Assembly (NCBI GenBank): GCA_002794775.1
Contig: NBAY01000055.1
Span: forward strand, 62,001-126,000
Source of the DNA: Porodaedalea pini
Lineage: Eukaryota; Basidiomycota; Agaricomycetes; Hymenochaetales; Hymenochaetaceae
Direction: 5' to 3'
Length of the DNA: 64,000 bases
The notes below the pieces were generated by a model. That model was not told the DNA's origin, ran no database searches, and was given only the letters and a program-made list of their open reading frames with translations. Below are positions 33,543-46,200 of the stretch, in pieces (position 1 is the stretch's first letter; each line of letters opens with the position of its first letter). The translations under genes and the position numbers were made by a program.

Positions 33543-35821
33543 ATGTTTTGTCCGACGCTGGACTTTAAACACCAATCCCCATTCATTTCGTCGGCACTCG
33601 TCTTGTCAGCATGCGTGTCTTTCTTCTCTTCAATATCAGTTACAGACATCCAAGGACCGTCGTTTCTCTCGCCCCTGGATGGCCAGACGGTCTCGAACGT
33701 TATTGGACTGGTCACTGCAAGGGTAAGTTCGACACTCAAGTCAACTGAATGCTGCGTCTAAGATACCTCATACATAGGGCTCATCGGGTTTTTGGATTGA
33801 GGGAAACCGGCTGGAAGATGATCGCATCTCCAACGGCCTATACATATATTCTACTTCGCCTGATGTCTTGGACCAAGTGGCTGTCGGCGATCTTATCAGT
33901 CTGGGAGGCAAAGTCTCTGAGTATCGATCCAGCGCAAGTTATCTGTACGCCACGGAAATCATTGGACCCACAGACATCACTGCGCTGTTCTCAAACAGTG
34001 ATGTAGTGCCTTTAGTCCTTGGCGTCGATCGTAGTCCTCCTACGCAGCAGCTGTCTGTGCTCGACACGGGCGATGATGGCTTTCTCTCCGTGCCGAATAA
34101 TCAAAGTGCAATCTCTGTGAAGAACTCTACGCTTTCACCAGATCTTTATGGACTTGACTTCTGGGAGAGCCTTGAGGGACAGCTGGTTACTATACCGAAC
34201 CCAACAGTAGCAAACTTCAATAATCGCTTTAGGGAATTCTGGGTATATGGCGATTGGGCTGTAACTGGGAAGAACACACGAGGGGGCATCACGATGGTCT
34301 ACGGTGAGTGAGTTATCAGTCCTCAAGCATGACCTGTCATAATAATACTTCATCCCAAGGACCTGATGGGATGCCTGACGCTAATCCAGAGGTCATACTC
34401 GTGGGATCCCCTCTGGATAAGACTAAAAATCCCAGTGTTGCGATTGGACAGCAACTTAGTAACATCACTGGAGTAATTGTGCAACAGTAAGACAAAGCCC
34501 GTCTACCTTTTTTCATTGCTCTAACGCATGAATGCATAAGATTTGGCTATTTCTATATTGTTCCGACAACCGCTCCCGCAATTCTTTCTTCACCAGATTT
34601 CGATGTCCCACCCACCGAATTAGACTCTTCAGATACCGATGCATGTATCATTACGATTGGCGACTATAACGTTCGTTCAATCTGTTTTCTTTTTCCTATG
34701 CGAAGGTACTCATAAGCTGGAAAAGGTTGAAAATATGGCTCCGACTTCCTCGCATCTCAGCAAAGTCGCCAAGCACATTGCCTCCTCACTTAATGCTCCC
34801 GACATCATGTTTTTGCAGGAAATTCAGGACAACTCTGGTCCCAAGGACGATGGAACAGTCGACGCCAATATAACCCTCACGACGCTCGTCAATGCTATTG
34901 CGAACGCCAGTGATAGCAAACTGCAGTACAGCTTCTTGGAGATTTCTCCTATCGATGGAGAGGATGGAGGCCAGCCTGGTGGAAATATCCGTGTTGCTTA
35001 TTTGTAAGCCTAAGCACCTAGGGTACTCCCACATTGTCAATCTCCTGAACATGTTAGGTATCGCGGAGACAAATTTAAACTTGCCGGAAATGCAACTGCC
35101 GGGAAAGCTCTGGACGCTACATCCGTCGTACTAGACGACAAAGGCAATCTCAGTCTGACGTACGACTCTTCTCACTTTTGGTTTACGGGAAGTGCGCTGA
35201 CTACATTTAGCTTCAATCCAGGTCGTATAGACCCGACAAACAGTGCCTGGAATAGCTCGAGAAAACCTTTGGTGGCTCTTTGGGAATCGACTCTTCCTTC
35301 TAGCTCGGGCGAGCGCTTTTTCACGATCAATTTGCACATGTCTTCAAAAAGTGGAAGCAGTCCGATCCAGGGCGACTTTCGTCCACCAATCAACTCCGGC
35401 GTCAATCATCGCACCAGCCAAGTCGACAATGTAGCGGTACGTTGTCTTCACCTATAAATTTTACTGCACTCTAAACTGATTTATGACATAGACTTTCGTC
35501 GAATCCATCCTGGTAAAAGATGCAAATGCAAGCATCATAGTTGGCGGGGACTGCAACGAGTTCTTAATGACCCGCTCTGTCTTCGCCTCATTTGATGACA
35601 TACTGACAGATGTTGACGAAGTCGCCGGAGTCGCGGACGTCGAGCGGTATACGTACGTATTTGATCAGAATAACGAGCAAATCGACCATCTCTTCGTTTC
35701 GAACGCGGTTGCGGGACGCGGTGTCGAGGTGGAGCATGTCCATGTGAACAATTGGGCTTCCAGTATCAGTGCGCGCGCGAGTGACCATGACCCGTCGGTT
35801 GCGAAAGTGAAAGTCTGTTGA
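33543..35821 (+). CDS. Secreted endonuclease/exonuclease/phosphatase-family nuclease
   Basis: The N-terminus has a signal-peptide-like hydrophobic run (FISSALVLSACVSFFSS). An OB-like nuclease-associated region follows (SSGFWIEG, LDQVAVGDLISLGGKV), then the catalytic EEP domain. Visible motifs there are MFLQEIQDN (metal-binding Glu), TINLHMSSKSG, IIVGGDCNEF and the terminal SDHDP with its catalytic His. This matches fungal and bacterial extracellular nucleases of the ExeM/NucH type (COG2374). It probably degrades extracellular nucleic acid for nutrient uptake. Several potential N-glycosylation sites agree with secretion. About six or seven introns are present. Confidence 0.85.
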
Positions 35822-35911
35822 TGCAGGACTATTACGATACTAGTATATGTGCATGTTGTAAGATAGGGAGGAGTATGAGAACGCGAATAACCCAAAGCAG
35901 AAGTGAGAGAA

Positions 35912-37004
35912 CTAAGGGGAAAGTATAGCTGGAAGAACTTCTAGATAGTCTTCATTCACAGGTGAAACAAGACCCCTGTCTGGTTCCCAGCGACAGTCTT
36001 CATAAAAAGCCCACTTCCATTTCTAAACACAGACCTCAGTGAAAGACCCAACAGAGCCAATAGGACAGACGTACAAGATAGCGGATGAGCTCTTTGTCAC
36101 TAGGCAGTACTTGCTTCCATTCATCTCCGGGCGCACAGAATATACGGTATGAATCGAGAGCGTACGCTCCGACCCCAGGAAGATGAGATATGGGTGTCGG
36201 CGGATATCTAGTGCGGATGACTGCTTTCGCTTTCTGCGTTTGCTCATGAACTTGGACATATACGAAATGGGCTCGAGAATCGCGTAGTCTATCGGGGCGA
36301 GGTGGATCGAAAAGATATTGTGCGCTAAGCTTTATCAGCCGTCTGGCGCGTGTATCTTGAAGACCGAGGGGCTGGATGAGCGTTCGGAGGTCATTTACAT
36401 TCGCTATAGGCTTCGTCAATCTGAATTAAATTGCTCAGAGAATATAAGCTCACCAGTGCTTAAAGCCTCTGGCGTGGGCCAGAGCTCCAAGATCCTCCAA
36501 AATACTGGGATAGAGAATTTACCAGCCGTTTTGTTCAGAAGCATTACCGCGACGAGAAGCTTCCACGGATCATCGGCTACCTTCTCTTTGTAGGTGAAGT
36601 CTCAGCTTCAAGTCAGTGAGCCTAGTTTCTGTATACGTACCTTGTATAAGGACAGGCTTCGCGCAATGCAGCTTGTACTTAAGATAAACAGAGTAACGCA
36701 AATGGAACGCATACGTCGGGTTCTCAAGCTTTGCAAACTCAGCGTCGTACCATTTGACATCTTCATCGCTTAGTAGAATAGAAGGCTCCGAATCCATGTC
36801 AATTTCAGGCCCCAGCGGTAAGTGAGCGTCGAACGTCATGAAATCTGGCCTCTTGGAAGGACCAGCCTTCGACGGAGAAACGGGGTAATCAAGTTCGAGC
36901 TTAACGATGCGTTTGGAGTTTGGTTGCGAGAAATATGGTGAGGTTATTACAGCGCGCTGAGTTCTTTTCTTTCGAGGAGTCTCCGGCAGATCCATGGTTA
37001 GCAT
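35912..37004 (-). CDS. MBD4-like HhH-GPD DNA glycosylase
   Basis: It is read from ATG 37004 (or 36995) to the stop at 35912. The N-terminus is basic and disordered. The glycosylase core has DPWKLLVAVMLLNKTAGK, a helix-hairpin-helix with HLPGVGAYALDSYRIFC (catalytic Asp after GAYAL) and EWKQVLPSDKEL. Spliced together these closely follow the MBD4 glycosylase domain. A final exon carries KWKWAFYEDC. No methyl-CpG-binding domain is present, as is usual in fungi. MBD4-type enzymes remove thymine or uracil from G mismatches created by deamination of 5-methylcytosine. The gene is divergent from midasin, 260 bp apart. Confidence 0.85.
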
Positions 37005-37046
37005 TTAGATAGTGAACTTGTGAGTAGCGCTGCGCAAAAAGTTGAG

Positions 37047-37052
37047 ACGCGT
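37047..37052. promoter_or_regulatory. ACGCGT (MCB-like) hexamer upstream of the glycosylase gene
   Basis: One ACGCGT lies 43 bp upstream of the glycosylase start and in the shared promoter with midasin. In yeasts MBF binds this hexamer to drive G1/S expression of DNA replication and repair genes. A single site is weak evidence. Confidence 0.3.
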
Positions 37053-37264
37053 ACGGACTGAAAATAGAATCGCTTACGTACGACGCTCTCCTTTTCAAGA
37101 CTCAGGATCTGCTTTCACGCCTAGAAATTTTTGAGGTCCACGTTCCTCAACCACGACCTCCGAGCCCTCCCGCTCAAAAGCGAACAAACTAGAGGTGGTT
37201 TTATAACACCAGTCGAACTTGTAGAAACAAGCGAGAAGCGGTACCTCTGGCTTGCAAGACGACC

Positions 37265-40200
37265 ATGGAATTGGACGCAAGTTGGGACATTCCCGACCCA
37301 ACTTCGCTGAATGCTCGCCGACAACTTAACGGTCTCCTCGAACTGCTGCCTCAGGACTCACCACTTACTGCTGCATTCCACGCTGCTCTCTCTCAAAATG
37401 CACTTCTGCCCACTCTTTCCCGATTCATGCTGCAGCCATCACTTACTCTGGCGATTTCATGGGCTTTTCGACCCCTATTAATGGACTTATGCGCACGGTG
37501 GTTGGATACTGATGGAGAGGATTATGAAAAGTTGGAGGCTCTGAGTTTACTAATTGAGGTTCACGAGGAACTTTTTCCGTGCGTAACCAGTTCGTTATGG
37601 TTTTCATTACAGCGTTAATGACAAAGTGGTTTTACAGGATTCTCTCTTCTTTCCTTCGCCGTTTTGAAAAGGGTCCACTATCTGCCTTCATGAATGGAAA
37701 AGAAGTCGAACATATCGAAAATGCTCCTCTCCACCGAGTTTTACTCGCATATTACCGTATACTGCGCGCGACACCAGCGCTTCCAAAGAGTCTCAACTGG
37801 GATCTTACATTTCTTCTAAAGTTATGTACAACACAGCTCCTTGATCGAGGCGCACGCTGGCTAGCAATTCGATGCTATTCGTTGCAATCAAACATGAGTG
37901 AAAGCGTCAGAATAAGTATGGAGCGAGATGCGCTTGGAGAAATCTGCGATGAAGACTGCCCGGTTAAATACGGTGAAGATATTTCGGGCACTCTGAAGGA
38001 AGTAGATGGGTGGATGCTCCCGGTGCTCGAAATGAGCAGAATTCAGGACTATAGGAATAGTATGCTTGAGTCCCCTGACTACTTCGTCGGCAGTGAGAAA
38101 TCAGATATCGTGGTAGAGAACGGCGATTTGAGGTGAGCCCGCGAACTTTGGTCGTACGGAGTTTGGTACTGACTTTTCTTCAGTCCACGAATAGCAAACG
38201 TCCATGGAATCCTACTTCTTCGATCGCCTCCATCTAAGCCTATCTCCTCGTCACTCGTCCTTACATCGCCTGCCCTCCTCTCACTTCGTCAACTCGCAGT
38301 CAACATATCTCTGCGCCGTCCCACCTTGTTGACGTCCACACCGTCTTCAGGGAAGACATCATTTCTAGACCATCTCGCCGTCTTCCTCCACCCTTCGTCT
38401 CCAAACCAAGTCATCACAATTCATCTCGCGGACACATCACTGGACCCTCGATCTCTTCTAGGGTCGTATGTCTCGTCTGCAACGTCTGCAGGCTCTTTCG
38501 AATGGAAAGATGGTGTTTTGGTGAAAGCAATGCGTGAGGGCCGATGGGTAGTCCTCAAGAATATCGATCGTGCGAGTAGCGAAGTCCTTGGTTTGATCAC
38601 GCCATTGGCGGAGTCCATGGACGATATAAGGCCCATTGGTTCGAACGCCATTCTGTCTCTAGGCAATCGCGGAACCGTAGAAGCTGCAGAATCATTCGCG
38701 CTCTTCGCAACACGCTCAGTGGAAGGAAGTAATGCTTCCTCCATTCCTCCCTTGTCTTTCCTAGGCGCTCAGAAATGGCGGGAGATAGCTGTCCCAGAGA
38801 ACTCGCTTGATGACTTACGACTTATCGTCGACTCCAAGTTCCCAAAAATTGCCGGCCCTGTTTCGGACAAGCTTATTGATATCTGGCTTACAGTGAAACG
38901 ACTCCGAGTATTGACCTCGACTCGACCCGTCGGCATCCGCGATCTTGAGAAATTCTGCTCGCGTGTTTCTCGTCTACTTGAGTCCAATCGCGCCATTACC
39001 ACTCACCAGCGCCAACTCGGCGAAATGTCTCCCTCGATAATGGCATTGCTGCCCCATCCTACTCTCCGGGAAGAGATATACCTGGATGCTCGAGACGTCT
39101 TCTTTGCAGCGGGTGCGTCAAACAATCCGGCATTGGAACAGCGTAATGCCATTGCAACGGCAATTGGCGAAAAGCTCGGTCTGTCCGAAGAGACCTGCGA
39201 GTGGCTCTTGAAGCGTAGGACGGCTTTCTTTGAAATCGAGAAGGATATAGACGGACGCCCCATTGCCATCAGAGCCGGCCGCACCACGCTAGGTGTTGAC
39301 CCAGCCAACAGTCTGTCCGATTCGACCTCGGCTCGCCCATTCAGCATGCATAGACAAGCTCGACGCTTGATTTCACAGCTAGCGGCATCTGTGTCAGCCA
39401 TTGAGCCTGTCCTGCTCACCGGAGAGACAGGAACGGGAAAAACGAGCGTCGTCTCGCATCTTGCTTCCTTACTCAACAGGCCGCTGGTCTCTCTGAACTT
39501 GTCGAACCAGACGGAGTCCTCCGATCTGATAGGTGGATTCCGCCCGGTCAGTGCGCGCGTGCCTGCGCTTGAACTCCAGCGGCGTTTCACAGAGCTCTTC
39601 CAGAAGACCTTCAGCAACAGAAAGAACGAGCAGTTACTTCAGAGCTTGCGAAAAGCCGTTGCAAACGGGAAGTGGAAAGCCGCAGTCAAGCTCTGGACGG
39701 AGACGACGAGGACGGCCATAAGCAAGCTGAAAAAGAAGAGATTGGAAGATGATGTCCTGTGAGTAGCACATCTGTTATGAAGTATATTATTGTGCTAATG
39801 CATGTCGATCTAGGCGTCCTGATGAGACATTAGATGCCATGGACTCCCCCTTGCCGAGAAAACGACGTAAGACGCAGAGCGAAAAATCAAAGAGTTCTGA
39901 GGCCGAGTGGACGGCTTTCAATGGAGATGTACATCATTTTGAGGTCCAGCACGTCCTTGACAAGGGCAAGTTCTCTTTCCATTACGTCGAAGGTCCATTG
40001 GTCAAGGCGATCAGGACAGGGGCATGGTAAGATAGCGTTTTGAAGACATATTTTTGCTCATTGACGTACGTTATCACAGGGTCCTGCTCGACGAGATTAA
40101 CCTAGCTTCTCCGGAGACTCTTGAATGCATCGCTGGTATTCTCCAGGGTCCCAGTGCTTCGATCACGCTAACTGAACAGGGCTCACTGGAGCCGGTTCCT

Positions 40201-43200
40201 CGCCATCCAGGATTCAGACTGTTTGCATGCATGAATCCGGCGACGGATGTCGGCAAGAAGGACCTACCTAGTAATATCAGGGCCCGATTCACTGAGATTG
40301 AGGTTCCGCCGCCCGATGAGGACCAAGAGGTTCTCGTAGATGTCATCAAGCATTATATTGGCCACCTTGCTGTCACGGACAAAGCCGTGATTTCTGACAT
40401 TGCTGAACTCTACACAAGCGTGAAACGTCTTGCCGCGTCTGGCAAGATCGCTGATGGATCTGACCATAGACCTCACTACAACATGCGGTCTCTTTCGAGA
40501 GCACTCACGTTTGCCGCCGACACTATTCAGAGCTTCGGGCTGCGTCGTGCATTGTGGGAGGGATTCACCATGACCTTCACGATGGTCCTCGATCAAGCCA
40601 GTGCAGACGCCGTGTTAGATCTTGCACGACGCACGTTGCTTTCGAACGTGAAAAATAAAGCGCACTTCCTGACTATTCACCCTCCCTCTCCCCAGCATGG
40701 CCTATCATACGTCCAGCTCGGTCCTTTCTGGCTTTCCTCGGGTCCCTGTGAACGTGAAGAGGTTTCAGATTACATCTTGACGCCATCGGTGCAGAAGAAG
40801 CTCATCGATCTGGCGCGCATAATTATGATCAAGCGACATCCTATTCTAATCGAGGGCCCTACCTCCAGCGGCAAGACAAGTGCCATACAGTACCTTGCCC
40901 GTCGCACTGGACACAACTTCGTTCGCATCAATAACCACGAACATACGGATATACAAGAGTATCTCGGTTCTTATGTCTCTGATTCGAGGACAGGAAAGCT
41001 AATATTCAGAGATGGCCTTCTGGTTCGTGCGCTGCGGCGGGGCGATTGGATCGTGCTTGACGAACTGAATCTCGCACCCACGGACGTTTTGGAAGCTCTA
41101 AATCGCCTTTTGGATGACAATAGAGAGCTCGTTATCCCCGAGACCCAGGAAGTCGTTAGGCCGCATCCTCATTTTATGCTCTTCGCCACTCAGAATCCAT
41201 CTGGTGTATACGCAGGAAGGAAGGTTTTGTCCCGAGCGCTGCGTAACCGGTTCTTGGAAGTTCACTTCGACGACGTACCCCCAACAGAACTTGAGCACAT
41301 CTTATGTCAACGATCACGCATAGCTCCTTCGTACAGTCAGCGCATTGTCTCGGTCTTTCATGAACTACAAAAGCGGCGACAGCTTGGCAGGATTTTCGAG
41401 GGCAAAGAGGGGTTTGCGACTCTCAGAGACCTCTTTCGCTGGGCCGGTAGGGATGCTCAAGGTTATCAGGAATTAGCGGAGAATGGATACATGCTTCTAG
41501 CCGAGCGCACACGACATGTTGAGGATAAAACTGTCGTAAAGGAAGTCATCGAAAAGGCGATGAACGTGACAATTTCCGAAAATAGCTTGTATAGTATGGA
41601 AAAACTCGGTCATGCTCTGGAATCACAAAGCGGCATTGTTTGGACAAAACCAATGCAGCGGCTTTTTATCCTTTTATCATGCGCACTAAGACACAATGAG
41701 CCGGTCTTATTGGTCGGTGAAACAGGGTCAGGTAAGACTTCGGTCTGCCAGGTCTACGCAGAGATTGAAAACCACGTCTTGCGCACCGTTAATTGTCATC
41801 AGAACACGGAAGCCGCTGATATCATTGGTGGCCTGCGGCCTATTCGTCAAGAAGCCTCACTCGAGCAGGGAATTATCCGAGAGGCGGCGGAGATCCTCGG
41901 TATAGGTGCAAACGTGAATCTCATGGATAAAGCTCAAATCATGGAGCTTATCACGTCTCAATTACGAGCAGAGCTAAGCCCTCATGAACGCAATACACTT
42001 ATCGCGGCCCAGCGAACTCTCTTGCCCAACCGCGGGCTTCTAGGATGGCAGGATGGTCCCCTGGTGACGAGTATGCGCTCTGCCGATGTTTTTCTCTTAG
42101 ATGAAATCTCGCTGGCCGACGACTCTGTCCTCGAGCGCTTGAACAGTGTTTTGGAACCTTCGAGAACTCTTGTACTTGCTGAGAGAGGAGGTGAAACTGC
42201 TGACGAATTTCAAGTCGTGGCCGAAGCTGGCTTCAAATTCGTTGCTACAATGAACCCTGGCGGTGATTTTGGGAAAAAGGAACTGTCACCTGCTCTTCGA
42301 AACCGCTTCACGGAAATTTGGGTGCCTTCGTTGATGAACCGCGTCGATCTCGCCGAGATTGTGAAACAATCTTGGACGCATGACGGGTCGGTGCAGCTTA
42401 CGGATTGCATACTGGACTTCGTCGACTGGATCATGTCCGAGGCGAAAGACACTTCATTACTTACTTTACGAGACATCCTGGTGCGTTCTATCTGAAGAGT
42501 GACTTTTTTTTCTCTCTTTTCTTACCCCTCACGACGTTGTAGAGCTGGGTTAATTTTTGCAACATAATGTCGCGATCGACGAATCTACCGCCAGCTGTCT
42601 TATTTGTAAGCTATTGATTCAATTTTCCCATCGATCTCAAGTTTATTTACTTACGACTTTAGGTTCATGGCGGCGAGATGACGATATTAGATGGTCTGTC
42701 CAGTCTGACGCAGCTATCCAGCTGGTCCGCGGAGTCCTTAAGAGCTTTGAATCAGCGAGCACGTCACCGCCTTATTGAGCTCAGCCCAGGATACGGGACA
42801 TTTGATCAGGAATCGTCTCTTGACGTTTCTGTGGAGAGTGGCAAGTTTCGCATTGGTCCCTTCTACATATCGATCGGTTCGCAGCCCGCGCAGCTCAGCT
42901 CATTCAGTTTCAAGGCCCCGACCTCTTTGAAGAATGCTTTTCGTTTGCTCAGAGCTTGCCAAATAACGAAACCGGTTCTTTTGGAGGGAAGCCCTGGAGT
43001 GGGCAAGACAACTCTCGTAACAGCCCTGGCAGCAGCTGCGGGCCAGAAGCTGTGCAGAATTAATCTTTCAGAGCAGACAGACCTTGTCGATCTTTTTGGT
43101 TCTGATCTTCCAGTAGAAGGACATGCTTCTGGAAGCTTCGGATGGAGCGACGCAGAATTTCTTCGAGCTTTGAAGTATGGGCATTGGGTCTTATTGGATG

Positions 43201-46200
43201 AGATGAATTTAGCATCTCAGTCGGTTCTCGAAGGCCTGAACGCTGTTTTTGATCATCGCGGTACTGTTTACGTCCCTGAACTGGACCGGTCGTTTTCGCG
43301 TCATCCGAACTTCCGTGTATTTGCGGCTCAAAATCCCTTAAATCAGGGCAGTGGTCGGAAGGGCCTACCGAAATCCTTTCTGAATCGCTTCACGAAAGTC
43401 TTCATTGAGCAGCTGTCGGCAAGCGACCTGCTTTTGATATGCCAATGTCTCTTCCCGGTCATTGAACCATCAATTCTCCAACTTATGATAACGTTCAACT
43501 GTCGTTTGCAAGAGGAAGTTGTGGTAGAGCGACGATTCGGGATCTCAGGTTCGCCCTGGGAGTTTAATCTTCGAGATATCATGCGGTGGGCGTCGCTTGT
43601 TGTGCGTCCGGACGGTACCGTTGAAGAGCCTTGGAAACACCTCAATACAGTCTACGGTACTCGCTTTCGAACAGAGAGCGATAAAGTCGCTTTGCTCGAA
43701 CTCTTTGCAAATGTTTTTAATGACACCGAAATCGCAAGAAAGATGCAACCGAGATTCATTCTTACTCCGGAGTATGTGGTCTGCGGCAACTCGCTTCTTT
43801 GGAAGGGATTTACATCGGGTCCAGACCACGGTCCTTGTCTCTTGCCATCGCAACTCAACAAGGTGGAGTCTGCTCTGTCCAGTATGACACAAAATTGGCT
43901 TGTCATCGTGACCGGACCCCATTCTTCCGGTAAAACGAGTTTCGTACGCGCATTGGCATCTGCGTCTGCTCAACCATTGCAGGAAATATCTCTGGGCAGC
44001 TCGAGCGACACGTCTGACCTCATCGGGAGTTTTGAACAGACAACTGCAGGCTTTCATGCTCAGCATCTTTTGGAGAGTCTCTTACGACTCATTGACGTAT
44101 GTACTACTCAAGCTCACCTCGACAGTACTGAGTCCCTCGACGTACTTCTGAGATTGAAATGGAATGCTATCGCAGCTCGACAAATGTGTTCGCTCAATTC
44201 ACTGCAGGAGTTGGTGCGCGCAAGTCTGAAAGTACCGCTTTATAACCCTTCGATTCGGGATCTAAGGACATCCTTAGAAATTGCATTGGATCTTTCTGCG
44301 AAGGTTGAAAACTCTGGTCCGAGGTTCGAGTGGATCGATGGTCCTCTGGTCCGGGCCATGAGGCAAGGCCAATGGCTTGTTCTAGATAACGCAAATCTGT
44401 GCAGCCCTTCAGTCCTGGATCGGCTGAACTCCCTTTGCGAGATGAACGGGTCAATAGTTCTGACAGAGAGGGGTGTGGATCAAGAGATTGTCTATCCTCA
44501 TCCGAACTTCAGGCTCGTCATGACTATGGATCCGTACCGAGGCGAAATATCTCGTGCTATGCGTAATCGAGGGATCGAAATCGCTCTGGACCCGCTAAAA
44601 ATGCAATGTGACGCGGGTTCACTACGAGATACGAAACGCTTGGCTTTGCGTGACGTGTCTTTTTCTTCGCGCCCTTCTTTCGAACTTTCTCGTCGGGCAA
44701 TATCTTTTGCAAACCGAAGTCGATCAGACGGCAAAACATTCTCTGCTGTTGGCGACAGGAGCTATGTGGACTCTCTATCCTCAAAGATGATGGAGATAAA
44801 GGCTTTGTATATGCATTGTGATTATTCCTATGATAATGCAATCACCCTATTCCTCTTCGGATACTCTAGTCCCTTCTGCTCTAAGGGATTGATACGTCTC
44901 TTGAAATCTTTTGGTACTTCCCGGGCCACCTCGCTCTCAGAGCAATTGTCTTCGTTTCTAGCGAGCTCGAACGGTTTGAGATCTGTGTTCGCGAATATTG
45001 CACGCTCTCGTCAGCTGGACAATGAGCAGGACATGGTGAGACCCCTCTTTCGTCTCATGCGTACAGATTATTAACATTGCGTTCATCAGCCTCTTCATCC
45101 ATACCTCTTCTCGCCACGCGTGGATTGGCTATCGGGCGATGATCGAAAGACATGCTTGACTGTCAGTCTAATACTTGAGTCGTGTATGCTTGCTTCCGGC
45201 ATGGAGCTTCAGTTGCGTAGGCAGGCCACGATAAGCGTAGAACACACAGGAGCCCCCATGCAGACTTCCGTTTCCAGGGAACACGTGGACGTTACTCGCT
45301 TCGTGGAGACAATTCCGATGCTTGTCCGAAAAGCGTTCCTGGAAAGAGTGATCAGCAACGACACTCTATCGGTACGAATTTGACACTCAAAGCTACTTAT
45401 ACTGTCTGATTCCACTCAAGTCAGATGCTCAAGTCGTTCTGGAGCTAATCCATTACGCACGACATCTCTATCAAGCTACAAATCAGCCCATCGCAGATTT
45501 TTCAACATTACACGCAGTTTCTGGCTGGATTCTTCATCGCACAAAAGCTGCGTCTCATATTATTCAAGAACTCGAAGAACAGGCGAAAGCACTTCATGAT
45601 ACATATGCGCTTTGCTCAGGTCAGAAAATCGGAGAAATTTGGAGCTCGTTGTATCAGCCTGTTATGCCATCTCGTGCTATCGACTTGCTCGATCAGCTGA
45701 AAACGCTACCTTTAGGTACGAAAAGACCAACTTCAGATATATTCCATGTTGCTCATCACACTTTCTTAGACATCCAGATACGCGTAATTGATCTCGTTTC
45801 TTTGATTTGTGCAGCGCGGGCCATCACTGTAGAGATGAGCAAGGACCTCCAGCAGGTGGAACATGACCTCACCAAAGTACGTTCTCGTTTCATGCTTTGT
45901 TTCATGAACTTACCTTGTCCAAGAATCTCAGCGGAATAAACAGCAATAGAGAAATTTTGATGTGGTCAACACGACCGGGAATTAACTTGGCAATGTTGAC
46001 GATTGAGATGGGTGATCTCGCTTGCCTGAGTCCATTCGTTGATAAGGTACTTGCTTTAGACTCGCTTCTGATTTTAACCGATCATAATTCTTGCATACAG
46101 TCAAACCTGAAGAAGACTATCCGCTTACTTAAACAATCTGTCACTTTAGCACACCATGCTCATCGAGTCGTTGCATATCAGCTTCTTCTTTGGAAGATGG

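Noticed and set aside
39003..39617. 204-codon minus-strand ORF inside midasin
   Set aside because: Antisense shadow of the AAA region; composition follows the sense codons.
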